A stretch of DNA of 64,000 nucleotides. Origin: CAYUVH01 sp964448135 (GTDB lineage: Bacteria > Verrucomicrobiota > Verrucomicrobiia > Limisphaerales > UBA8199). The notes beneath the pieces were generated by a model, which worked only from the letters and a program-made list of their open reading frames with translations, made no database searches and was not told the DNA's origin. Below are positions 56,809 to 64,000 of this stretch, piece after piece; positions within the stretch are counted from its first letter, which is position 1, and the number at the start of each line of letters is the position of its first letter. The DNA is taken from positions 19,277 to 83,276 of the forward strand of contig CAYUVH010000003.1 in NCBI GenBank assembly GCA_964448135.1, given 5' to 3'. The translations under genes were made by a program, and so were the position numbers.

Positions 56809-58053
56809 ATGGCGAGCCGATCAACTATTCTTGACCCGGCAGGTTCCGGAGCCTCTTATGGCGCGGAAGGCGACCTTGCCGTCGCGTTGTTCATGGGAAT
56901 CAATCCAGGTCTTTCGCGCAAAGATGGCAACTCCGCGCCCGCGACGGCCCGCAGCCTGTCGCCCGGGCGGGGTAATCGCATCCTCGTGGTGGACGACCAG
57001 CCCGGCAACATCCAGATCGCCATGTCCGCGCTGGGCCAGCTCGGCTACGAAATCATCCCGGCGTTCGACGGCCCCAGCGCGTTGAAACAACTGGAGCAGC
57101 GCCCGCCCGATCTGGTCCTCCTCGACCTGATCATGCCCGAAATGGACGGCTGCGAAGTCTGCCGCCGCGTGCGCGAAAATCCCAAGTGGAACGACATCCC
57201 CGTCATCTTCCTCTCCGCTGCGGACGACAAGGATTACATCCTGCGCGCCTTCGACGCCGGCGGCGTGGATTACATCGTCAAGCCCTTCAACCACGCCGAA
57301 CTGGTTTCGCGCGTGCGCACCCATCTCGCGCTCAAGTCCGCCCGCGACCATCTCAAGCAACTGGCCGAGGAACGCGACGAACTCACGGGCATCCTGGCGC
57401 ATGATTTGAAGAACCACCTCGGCGGCATGGAGATGAGTGCGAAGCTGCTCGTGGACTGGCTCCGCGCCTCCAGCGAACCGCGCGCCTTGAAGCTCGCGGA
57501 AAACATTCATCACTCCGGCAGCCAGTTGCTTTCGTTCGTGAAGGAATTCCTGGCCAACGCCGCCACCGACCACGGCGTGCCGATGCAACTCGCCGCGCAG
57601 AATTTCGCCCATGCCGCCTACGCCGCCGTCGCCCAATACCGTGAAATGGCCGGCCGCAAGGAGCAGACCATTGAAACCGACATTTCCGAACACGACTCCG
57701 CCGTCATGGCCGACGCCTCCGCCATCCGCCAGATCCTCGATAATCTCCTTTCCAACGCGCTGAAATTTTCCCCGGCCGGCACGGTGGTCAAGGTTACCGT
57801 GCGTGCCGCGGGCAAATGGGTGGAATGTATCGTGGCCGACCAGGGGCCCGGTTTCACCGAGGAAGATCGCGTGCGCATGTTCCAGCGCTACGGCCGTCTC
57901 TCCGCGCGTCCCACCGCCGGCGAACCCTCCTCCGGCCTCGGGCTGAGCATCGTCCGCAAACTCGTGGAAGCCATGAATGGCGAGATCGCTGCCGAGAGCA
58001 ACAACGGCCAGGGCGCCACATTCACAGTCCGCCTCCCGGCGGCACCCGCCTGA
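56809..58053 (+). CDS. Receiver-histidine kinase (response regulator fused to HATPase)
   Basis: Encodes 414 residues from ATG 56809. The receiver spans about 60-180 (RILVVDDQPGNIQIAMSALG, with phospho-acceptor in LVLLDLIMPEMDGCEVC, ending VDYIVKPFN). The HisKA has LAHDLKNHLGGMEMSAKLLV with the phospho His. HATPase has ILDNLLSNALKFSPAGTVVK, VADQGPGFTEEDRVRMFQRY and GLGLSIVRKLVEAMNG. No membrane segments. The frame is open upstream over the palindrome array; ATG 56893 is another option. It likely signals by phosphotransfer to another regulator such as the sigma-54 protein upstream. Confidence 0.88.
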   Translation: MASRSTILDPAGSGASYGAEGDLAVALFMGINPGLSRKDGNSAPATARSLSPGRGNRILVVDDQPGNIQIAMSALGQLGYEIIPAFDGPSALKQLEQRPPDLVLLDLIMPEMDGCEVCRRVRENPKWNDIPVIFLSAADDKDYILRAFDAGGVDYIVKPFNHAELVSRVRTHLALKSARDHLKQLAEERDELTGILAHDLKNHLGGMEMSAKLLVDWLRASSEPRALKLAENIHHSGSQLLSFVKEFLANAATDHGVPMQLAAQNFAHAAYAAVAQYREMAGRKEQTIETDISEHDSAVMADASAIRQILDNLLSNALKFSPAGTVVKVTVRAAGKWVECIVADQGPGFTEEDRVRMFQRYGRLSARPTAGEPSSGLGLSIVRKLVEAMNGEIAAESNNGQGATFTVRLPAAPA

Positions 58054-58268
58054 GGGTTCCGGTTGGTGGAGTTCACGACCCTGTGAAGGTCGTCCGCCTC
58101 TGGATGCGCGCGCCAGCCAATCCAGGCTTGAAGCCCGCCGCCAGCCTTGGTAAGCTGCGCTCGAACCAAACTGAGACACACCCCAGGCTCGACACTGGAA
58201 ATGAGGAATCGTCTTTAATCTCGAACCGAACGAAACCAACCAACCACAGCTCAAACCAAGGGACTGAC

Positions 58269-58853
58269 ATGAAAAAAGCAATATTCCTGGCCTCCATAGT
58301 TGCTGCGCTGGCGCTGCCCGCTGCCGCCGGCCTTTTTTCGGCGAAGGGCGACAACGCGGACGAAAAGCGCGCGGAAGTCCGGAAACAGCGCGACGAAATC
58401 CTCGCCAAACTTTACGCCGCGCATCCGGACGCGAAGGAAAAAATCGAGAAGGGCGCCGGCTATGGCACCTTCAATAACAAGAACCTGAATCTGTTTCTGC
58501 TCAGCAGCGGCCATGGTTACGGGATGGTGGTGGATAAAGCGGGCAAGGAAACCTTCATGGCGATGGGATCACTCGGCGGCGGCCTGGGTCTCGGCGCCAA
58601 GGACGTCAGCGTGGTGTTTATTTTCAAGAAAGCGGACGTGATGAAGAAATTCATCGACAGCGGCTGGCAGTTCGGCGGCGAGGCGGATGCCACCGCGAAG
58701 GCCGGTGAAAAGGGCGGGGCTGCCTCCAAGGAGGCGGGCGTGGACACGGCCGCCAACCTGTTTGAGATCTACCAGATGACGGATACGGGCGTGGCGCTCC
58801 AGGCCACAGTCGCCGGGACGAAGTACTGGAAGGACAAGGATCTCAATCAATAG
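58269..58853 (+). CDS. SYLF-domain (YSC84-like) lipid-binding protein
   Basis: Encodes 194 residues with a signal peptide (MKKAIFLASIVAALALPAAA). The SYLF core (Ysc84) follows: EILAKLYAAHPDAKEKIEKG, AGYGTFNNKNLNLFLLSSGH, GYGMVVDKAGKETFMAMGSL, GGGLGLGAKDVSVVFIFKKA. In eukaryotes SYLF domains bind phosphoinositides; bacterial versions are secreted and bind lipids. The glycine-rich GGGLGLG is typical. The frame extends upstream to 57816, but ATG 58269 is the first with a leader. It is 24 bp before the next secreted protein gene; probably one operon. Confidence 0.85.
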   Translation: MKKAIFLASIVAALALPAAAGLFSAKGDNADEKRAEVRKQRDEILAKLYAAHPDAKEKIEKGAGYGTFNNKNLNLFLLSSGHGYGMVVDKAGKETFMAMGSLGGGLGLGAKDVSVVFIFKKADVMKKFIDSGWQFGGEADATAKAGEKGGAASKEAGVDTAANLFEIYQMTDTGVALQATVAGTKYWKDKDLNQ

Positions 58854-58877
58854 GCCATCAACCAGGGAATCCAGATT

Positions 58878-59402
58878 ATGAAAAACTATTTTTCCAGACC
58901 GGCGGTCAAAATTGCCGCGGTGTTTGGATTCGCGATCCTGCTGGGCGCGGGTGCTCCCGTTGCCCGCGGCGCCGAGCTGAACAACAATATCTACAATTAC
59001 CTTGAGCTCATGCGGTCGGACGTGAACTCCCAGAAGGTGGAATTGATCAACTCGATCATGAAACTTTCCGCGGAGGACGCGAAAAAGTTCTGGCCGATTT
59101 ATCGGGACTACGAGAACGCGCTGGGGAAGCTGGCGGTGAACCGGGCCGAGCTGATCACCGAGTTTGTCAAAGCCCACCAGGACGGCAACTTCGACAATGA
59201 GAAGGCCAGGGACATGGCAAAGCGCTGGTTCAAGACTCAGCGGGCAAGGCTCGACTTGCTGGAGAAGTACCACGGCAAAATCGAGAAAACGCTCACCTCG
59301 GTACAGGCGGCGCAGTTCCTGCAGATCGAGAACCAGATCGGTCTCTTCATTGACATCGCCATCGCCTCGGAAATGCCGGTCGTCGGCTCCAAGGGCAAGT
59401 AG
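58878..59402 (+). CDS. Secreted helical protein of unknown function
   Basis: Encodes 174 residues with a signal peptide (MKNYFSRPAVKIAAVFGFAI to ARGAE). The mature part is almost all helix: NYLELMRSDVNSQKVELINS, KFWPIYRDYENALGKLAVNR, MAKRWFKTQRARLDLLEKYH, FLQIENQIGLFIDIAIASEM. The layout recalls periplasmic Spy/CpxP-like or Pfam LTXXQ helical proteins, and the KTLTSVQAAQFLQIENQ near the end recalls their LTPEQ motif, but I do not assign it firmly. It lies 24 bp after the SYLF gene, so the two are co-transcribed secreted proteins. Confidence 0.65.
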   Translation: MKNYFSRPAVKIAAVFGFAILLGAGAPVARGAELNNNIYNYLELMRSDVNSQKVELINSIMKLSAEDAKKFWPIYRDYENALGKLAVNRAELITEFVKAHQDGNFDNEKARDMAKRWFKTQRARLDLLEKYHGKIEKTLTSVQAAQFLQIENQIGLFIDIAIASEMPVVGSKGK

Positions 59403-59441
59403 GCGGCCGATGGGATCGCTCCCGCAGTAGGAACCGGGCGA

Positions 59442-60440
59442 TCAGGCTCTCTCGACCGGAAGGCCCGGATTCAGATCATGAGCGCGGAGCCAGTCGGGGT
59501 TGAAGATTCGGGACTGGTAGCGCGAGCCGGAATCGCACAGTAGGGTCACGATCACTTGGCCCGGCCCGACTTCCTTAGCGAGTCGGTAAGCGCCAGCCAC
59601 GTTGATGCCGGAAGAAAGGCCCACAAAAATGCCCTCTTCGCGCAGCAATTGATAAACGATACTGAGGGCGAGTTGGTCGGGAATGCGATAGGCGTCGTCC
59701 AGGGCGAGGCCTTTCAGGTTTTCGGTGACGCGCATCTGGCCGATGCCTTCGGAGTAGGAGTCGCCGTCGTTGGTGTCCAGGTTGCCGAGTTTGAACCAGG
59801 AATACATCGCCGCGCCGAAAGGATCGGCACAGACGCATTTGATTTTTGGATTTTGCTCTTTGAGAAACAGCGTGGTACCCGCGAGCGTGCCGCCGGTGCC
59901 GACGGAAGCGACGAAGCCGGTGACCTGGCCGGCGGTTTGTTCCCAGATTTCCGGGCCGGTGGTTTTGAAGTGAGCCTGGCGGTTCGCGACGTTGTCGAAT
60001 TGATTGGCCCAGAACCAGCCTTTCTCGGCGGCCAGCCGCTGCGCCTGCTTATTGTAATTACCGGGGTCGCGATAGGGCTTTTCGGGGACGGTGATGACTT
60101 CCGCGCCGAGCGTGCGGAGCAGGGAGATTTTTTCCGCCGACTGCGTTTCCGGGATGACAATCACGGTGCGGTACCCTTTGGCGTGGCCGATGACCGTGAG
60201 GCCGATGCCGGTATTCCCCGCGGTGCCTTCGACGATGGTATCGCCGGGTTTGAGCAGACCGCGTTGCTCGGCGTCCTCGATGATGCCAAGGGCTGCGCGG
60301 TCCTTGACCGAGCCGCCGGGGTTCATGAACTCCGCCTTGCCGAGGATCTCACAACCGGTCAGTTCAGAAAGCCGGCGCAAACGCACCAGCGGGGTGCGCC
60401 CGACATGACCAGCGACTCCGGCAAAGCCAGGGGACTTCAT
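59442..60440 (-). CDS. cysK: Cysteine synthase (PLP-dependent beta-replacing lyase)
   Basis: Encodes 332 residues that convert O-acetylserine and sulfide to cysteine (family knowledge). PLP Lys is K46 in NPGGSVKDRAAL. The substrate loop EGTAGNTGIGL (about 70-80), the phosphate-binding GTGGT (about 175-180) and the C-terminal LCDSGSRY that contacts the pyridine nitrogen are all present. Fold-type II is clear. Start ATG 60440; the longer frame to 60524 lacks the family start. The ORF lies on the minus strand and converges with the secreted protein gene. cysK is used for the family; the exact paralogue is not distinguished from cysM. Confidence 0.9.
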   Translation of the reverse strand: MKSPGFAGVAGHVGRTPLVRLRRLSELTGCEILGKAEFMNPGGSVKDRAALGIIEDAEQRGLLKPGDTIVEGTAGNTGIGLTVIGHAKGYRTVIVIPETQSAEKISLLRTLGAEVITVPEKPYRDPGNYNKQAQRLAAEKGWFWANQFDNVANRQAHFKTTGPEIWEQTAGQVTGFVASVGTGGTLAGTTLFLKEQNPKIKCVCADPFGAAMYSWFKLGNLDTNDGDSYSEGIGQMRVTENLKGLALDDAYRIPDQLALSIVYQLLREEGIFVGLSSGINVAGAYRLAKEVGPGQVIVTLLCDSGSRYQSRIFNPDWLRAHDLNPGLPVERA

Positions 60441-60565
60441 AAGTTGGACGAAAGTTAGCGGGCTGGGAAAGTTTTTGCGATCAATACGTGAATTCGGCTT
60501 CGGGCTTCTCTCGGATTTCGTCATTCGTGCTTCGTCATTCCGCCCGCCGGCGTTATTCTGAATTC

Positions 60566-61060
60566 ATGCGCAAGAGCAGGAATCTGGCAGTATATGCGGG
60601 AAGTTTTGATCCGCTGACCATCGGCCATATGTGGATGATCGAGCAGGGGGTCGGGCTGTTTGACCGGCTGATTGTGGGGATCGGCATCAATCCAGATAAG
60701 AAGTACAGTTTTGGGCTGGAGGAACGGATGAGTATGTTGCGCGAATCGTTGCGGCGTTTCCCGAATGTCACGCTCACCTCCTTTTCGAATCGTTACCTGA
60801 TTGATTACGCGCAGTCTATGGGCGCGACCCATGTTCTTCGCGGCATACGCTCGATGGGCGATTTTGAATACGAGCGGGCGATGCGGAATATCAATGGTGA
60901 CCTGGACGCAAAGATTCTTTCGGTCTTTCTGATGCCACCGCGCGATATCGCGGAGGTGAGCTCCAGCATGGTCAAGGGATTGGTGGGGCCGAAGGGCTGG
61001 CAGAAAGTGGTGCGGAAGTATGTACCTCCACCCGTGTATCGGCGCTTTGTGAAAATGTGA
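60566..61060 (+). CDS. coaD: Phosphopantetheine adenylyltransferase
   Basis: Encodes 164 residues that adenylate 4'-phosphopantetheine in coenzyme A synthesis. The nucleotidyltransferase start VYAGSFDPLTIGHMWMIEQ carries the TxGH motif at H21. RGIRSMGDFEYERAMRNING and VSSSMVKGLVG match the CoaD loop and the ISSTxVRE-like C-terminal motif. ATG 60566 gives the usual length (about 160). It is divergent from cysK and lies just before the 29-bp-arm inverted repeat. Confidence 0.92.
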   Translation: MRKSRNLAVYAGSFDPLTIGHMWMIEQGVGLFDRLIVGIGINPDKKYSFGLEERMSMLRESLRRFPNVTLTSFSNRYLIDYAQSMGATHVLRGIRSMGDFEYERAMRNINGDLDAKILSVFLMPPRDIAEVSSSMVKGLVGPKGWQKVVRKYVPPPVYRRFVKM

Positions 61061-61081
61061 GGACGAGAAAATTCAATTCCC

Positions 61082-61166
61082 GTAGCAGCCGAGGTAACGA
61101 GGCTCCATATTTCCGAGCGCGTGCCCGCGTCCGATCTATATGGAGCCTCGTTACCTCGGCTGCTAC
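61082..61166. repeat. Large perfect inverted repeat, 29-bp arms
   Basis: Arms 61082-61110 and 61138-61166 are perfect complements (beginning GTAGCAGCCGAGGTAACGAG), separated by 27 bases. It lies between coaD and the HD gene and includes an in-frame ATG of the HD gene. The sequence is of the dispersed palindrome type seen in this group. Confidence 0.92.
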
Positions 61167-61172
61167 CGATCT

Positions 61173-61808
61173 ATGAGCTGGCCAGGCAAAGATCGGTGGC
61201 TGGCGCTCCTGAGCTCCGCCGGCGCGACCGGAGAGGGCGGCGCATGGTACAACCGGTTGACGGCGGCGCATGCGGAGCCGCAGCGGCATTACCATAATCA
61301 ACAGCACATCGCGGAATGCCTCGCGGAGTTTGATTCGGCGCGCCAGCTCGCGGCGCAGCCGGTCGCGGTGGAACTGGCGCTGTGGTTTCACGACGCGGTG
61401 TATGATCCGAAGGCGGCCGACAACGAGGAACAAAGCGCGGCGCTGGCAAGGCGGTGTTTGGCGGAGGTTGGAGTCTCGGAGGCGTTGTCGGAGATCGTAG
61501 CGCGGCTCGTGCTCTGCACGAAAAGTCATGAAACCGGCGCTGATGCCGACGCGGCGCTGATGGTGGATGTGGACTTGAGCATTCTCGGGCGCGAGGAAGC
61601 CCGCTTTTTCGAATACGAGGACCAGATTCGGCGGGAGTATGCCTGGGTGCCGGAAGAGGTTTTTGCGCCGAGGCGGGCGGAGATCTTGGAGCGGTTTCTC
61701 GCGCGGAAGCGCATTTTTGCGACGGAGTGGTTTGGGAAGAAATACGAGGCGGCCGCCAGAAGGAATCTGGCGGTTTCCGTCGCCCGTCTCAAGGCACGCA
61801 AAGTGTAG
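61173..61808 (+). CDS. Predicted HD-superfamily metal-dependent phosphohydrolase
   Basis: Encodes 211 residues of the COG4339 type. Metal-binding residues are visible in RHYHNQQHIAECL, LALWFHDAVYDPKAADNEEQ, RLVLCTKSHET and LMVDVDLSILG, giving the H...HD...D pattern. HD enzymes hydrolyse phosphate esters, here of unknown type. An ATG at 61140 is in frame but lies in the inverted repeat arm, so I use ATG 61173 (MSWPGKDRWLALLSS). No cofactor partner gene is adjacent. Confidence 0.85.
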   Translation: MSWPGKDRWLALLSSAGATGEGGAWYNRLTAAHAEPQRHYHNQQHIAECLAEFDSARQLAAQPVAVELALWFHDAVYDPKAADNEEQSAALARRCLAEVGVSEALSEIVARLVLCTKSHETGADADAALMVDVDLSILGREEARFFEYEDQIRREYAWVPEEVFAPRRAEILERFLARKRIFATEWFGKKYEAAARRNLAVSVARLKARKV

Positions 61809-61820
61809 TATATTGAGGGC

Positions 61821-62150
61821 ATGGGTCTGGCCCGATTAAAAGACGTCGCGCTGGAGAAAGTGTTGATCGCCTTTCTCCGGCCGAAAATCGAACGCTATGG
61901 CGAATTGCAAAAGTTGACGTTGGATACGTCCAAACATTTGCTGACCGCCGAGGTGCATCTGCACGGGGAGAAGGATTCGTTGATCATCTCCCGGGCGCGA
62001 TACCGCATCGAAACAAAAGGGGAGCACACCCTGTTGATCATTTACGACGTAAAGGCGTCCAAGGAATGGGTCCACAACCTGGTGGAGGACCATTTCAACC
62101 AGATCGAACTGAAGGTGCCGGCGCTGGTGAGAAAAATGTTGGGGGCTTGA
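61821..62150 (+). CDS. Hypothetical protein
   Basis: Encodes 109 residues: KDVALEKVLIAFLRPKIERY, GELQKLTLDTSKHLLTAEVH, LHGEKDSLIISRARYRIETK, EWVHNLVEDHFNQIELKVPA, ending KMLGA. An alpha-beta domain with alternating strands and a C-terminal amphipathic helix; no signal peptide or membrane segment. The type is conserved in this phylum in my impression but has no known role. It lies 12 bp after the HD gene stop and 4 bp before the convergent antiporter gene, so it probably shares the HD transcript. Confidence 0.6.
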   Translation: MGLARLKDVALEKVLIAFLRPKIERYGELQKLTLDTSKHLLTAEVHLHGEKDSLIISRARYRIETKGEHTLLIIYDVKASKEWVHNLVEDHFNQIELKVPALVRKMLGA

Positions 62151-62153
62151 GCC

Positions 62154-63278
62154 TCACCGCTGGAAAATCAACATGACGTAGGTCCCGAAGAGGACGAGAT
62201 GCACGGCGCCCTGCAGGATGTTGGTCTTGCCGCTGCCGAAGGTGACAACGCTTACGATCAGGGTGAGTGGCAGCAGCAAGGCGTCACTGTTTTGGAGGCC
62301 GAGGACAAAGTCGCGGTGCTTCCAGTGGCTGATGACCAGCATCGCCGGGACGGTGAGGCTGATGGTGGCGAGGACGGAGCCGAGGAAGATGTTCACCGAG
62401 CGCTGGAGCTGGTTGGCGCGGGCGGCCTTGACGGCGCCAATGGCTTCGGGGGTGGCGACGAGCATGGCCACGACCACACCACCAAGAGCGACGGGCGCAT
62501 GCAGGACCTCCACCATGTGATCGAGCGGGCGCCCAAGTTGTTCCGCCAGGAAAACGACGGGCGCCATGTAGGCCAGGAGGAGCGTGGTGTGGGCGGTGAG
62601 TGAGAGCGGGCGGGAGCGGGGGTGTTCGTGCTCGTTTTTTTCGGTTTCGCCGAAGATGAAATATTTTTTATGACGGTTCGTCTGAATCGCGAGAAAGGTG
62701 GCGTAAAGACCGATGCCCATCAGGGCGAGGAAAGTCTGCTGGAGATTTGAGAGGGTGGGACCCTCGGTGGTAACAGTGTAATTGGGCAGCAGCAGATTCA
62801 GCACGGCCACGGGAATGATGACGCTGAGGTAGGCATTCGCGCCCTGGAGATTGTATTGCTGCTCGCGATGCCGCCAGCCGCCCATGAGTAGGGAAATGCC
62901 CACCATGCCGTTGAGGATGATCATCACGACGGCGAAGAGCGTTTCGCGCACCATCGTGGGGTTGTTTTCGCCGTGCAGCATCATGGCCGAGATGGCGATG
63001 ACTTCGATGGCCGTCACGGCGAGCGTAAGGATCAGGGTGCCATAAGGTTCGCCCAGGCGCAGCGCCAGGTGATCGGCATGGCGCACCACGGAAAAAACCG
63101 CGCCCAGCAACGCCGCAAAAATCCACACGAAAACCAGGGTGAACCAGAGCGGATTGCCGAGGTTTGCCATCATCACCTTGCCGAAGCCCAGGAACACGAG
63201 GGCCGTGCCCGCGCTGATGAAGAGGAATTTCTCCTCCCGGGCGAATTCCGCAAAGCCGCTGAGTTTCGGGTTGGACAT
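62154..63278 (-). CDS. chaA: ChaA-type Ca2+(Na+)/H+ antiporter
   Basis: Encodes 374 residues of the CaCA superfamily with about 11 membrane segments: FLFISAGTALVFLGFGKVMM, FVWIFAALLGAVFSVVRHAD, TLILTLAVTAIEVIAISAMM, VGISLLMGGWRHREQQYNLQ, HTTLLLAYMAPVVFLAEQLG, VVVAMLVATPEAIGAVKAAR. The alpha-repeat signatures GEPYGTLILTLAVTAIE and LVATPEAIGAVKAA hold the Glu residues for cation exchange. ATG 63278 (MSNPKLSGFAEFAREEKFL) is chosen over the upstream low-complexity frame. It converges with the small hypothetical gene, 4 bp away. Confidence 0.85.
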   Translation of the reverse strand: MSNPKLSGFAEFAREEKFLFISAGTALVFLGFGKVMMANLGNPLWFTLVFVWIFAALLGAVFSVVRHADHLALRLGEPYGTLILTLAVTAIEVIAISAMMLHGENNPTMVRETLFAVVMIILNGMVGISLLMGGWRHREQQYNLQGANAYLSVIIPVAVLNLLLPNYTVTTEGPTLSNLQQTFLALMGIGLYATFLAIQTNRHKKYFIFGETEKNEHEHPRSRPLSLTAHTTLLLAYMAPVVFLAEQLGRPLDHMVEVLHAPVALGGVVVAMLVATPEAIGAVKAARANQLQRSVNIFLGSVLATISLTVPAMLVISHWKHRDFVLGLQNSDALLLPLTLIVSVVTFGSGKTNILQGAVHLVLFGTYVMLIFQR

Positions 63279-63739
63279 CGGTGCGAAAGAGTAATGTCGA
63301 TCCCCGCTCCCGCTCAAGCCGATTGGTGCGGTGCGGTGCCCCAACATCGCGATTGCCCATGATGCCGGCTCCCCGCAAACCACTACGCTGAACCCCGCCC
63401 CAAAACCTCCCCCTGCCTCTACCTCTTCTCCTCCACACGCCCTCAACTTTCTTCAACTCATGGCACTCCTGGCGCTCACTCTCTTGACTTCCTCCCTCTT
63501 CCTGCCACTTTACCTCCGGAGGGATTTCTCGCCGGGGAATCGCAACCGAGTTCCAGCGGGCGTAACGAAAGAAATTCTCACGCGGACAACAAGGAAACCG
63601 GAGGCCCTATGCCCTTGCCCATAAGCCAAAACAGAAAATCCGTAATAGGAGAATCAACCCCTCGCCCAATGAATTCGCTTTCGGGCCTCTTGTTTGGGCA
63701 TTGGTTCTCGGTCCTTGGAGCTTCCCCTTGCCCTCATTT
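63279..63739. other. Gene-free stretch upstream of the antiporter
   Basis: No supported gene. The region is the promoter side of the antiporter gene. Confidence 0.5.
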
Positions 63740-63890
63740 CACTCCGAAACGCGAAAGAACACCAAAAAACACCAGAAAACAGCAAAAGAACACCAAAGGA
63801 ACGCCAAAAGAACACTCAAAACACACGAAAAAACACCAAAGAACACCTAAAAACACTTAAAGAACAACCTCTCGCAGGGGGCCCCAGGCC
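63740..63890 (+). repeat. Composite non-coding repeat element, copy D
   Basis: A-tract units of 10-12 bp (AAAGAACACC, AAAAAACACC, AGAAAACAGC, AAAGGAACGCC and others) run from about 63750 to 63862, ending TTAAAGAACAACCTCTCGCA and GGGGGCCCCAGG. The end matches the reverse complement of the start of copy A (1692-1720) nearly exactly. Confidence 0.85.
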
Positions 63891-64000
63891 CATCCCCTCC
63901 CATGACTCCCATACTCCCCATCTTTGGCAAAATCATCACCCCGCGCGGGCGGCCACATCGACCCTCAGGGCGCGAGCAGGTTTGAGCCCGTCGGCGACAG

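Noticed and set aside
63740..63890. CRISPR array in the A-tract repeat
   Set aside because: Units are 10-12 bp, imperfect and directly adjacent, with no spacers of 25-40 bp and no cas genes nearby.
1..64000. Integron integrase, transposase or phage integrase genes
   Set aside because: I looked for tyrosine-recombinase and DDE motifs in the translated frames and saw none; the attC-like sites therefore stand without their own recombinase in this window.

Overview
The window is a 64 kb piece of a GC-rich bacterial chromosome with a Gram-negative envelope: a TonB-dependent receptor, several lipoproteins and a cyclic beta-1,2-glucan synthase are present. No rRNA or tRNA was found, so taxonomy is inferred. 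The mix of stress-protein families, kaiBC-linked hybrid kinases, GC-rich palindromic repeats between genes, and a terminase/DUF4055 portal pair points to a soil or freshwater member of Verrucomicrobiota (Pedosphaera/Limisphaerales-like). I hold this only moderately firmly.

Layout. 0-3 kb: Cu/Zn superoxide dismutase, a small basic stress-type protein, an FMN-binding general stress protein, a non-coding composite repeat and a small P-loop kinase. 3-14 kb: a very large cyclic glucan synthase on the minus strand, a BON-domain lipoprotein and a two-domain protein ending in DUF1152. 14-21.6 kb is an accessory zone: two small orphan genes with a terminator, a second composite repeat, a terminase remnant (16.3 kb) and a DUF4055 portal remnant (20.7 kb) separated by 4 kb of foreign-looking genes that include an attC-like integron recombination site. 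22-28 kb: UbiB/ABC1 kinase, FAD oxidoreductase with a Rieske domain, and a minus-strand operon for a lipoprotein, a 50-residue basic protein and a nitroreductase, then CsbD. 28-35 kb is a dense envelope and general-stress island: tiny membrane proteins, DUF748, YihY/BrkB, DUF3309, MscS, PRC-barrel/BON, a glycine-zipper protein and YciE-type ferritin-like protein.

35-46 kb is a signalling block: a soluble histidine kinase, then kaiC-kaiB-kaiB-hybrid kinase as one operon, then a TonB receptor, a YfiR-like protein and a second, paralogous hybrid kinase. 46-50.5 kb: DUF1254/DUF1214 protein, cytidylate-kinase-like protein, DUF883, universal stress protein and a cyclic-nucleotide-binding protein. 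50.7-54 kb is a run of minus-strand small genes of unknown function plus an ankyrin protein. Two 93-bp attC-like sites lie between them, with no integrase in the window, so this looks like a stranded cassette array. 55-64 kb: sigma-54 response regulator, receiver-histidine kinase, SYLF lipid-binding protein, a secreted helical protein, cysteine synthase, coaD, an HD phosphohydrolase, an orphan and a ChaA-type Ca2+/H+ antiporter.

The main themes are envelope and general stress protection, a clock-like KaiBC module wired to two-component signalling, and an unusually rich set of non-coding repeats. These repeats include four related composite elements with roughly 10-bp periodic A-tracts, several palindrome families, and TTGCAA-type motifs in many intergenic regions.
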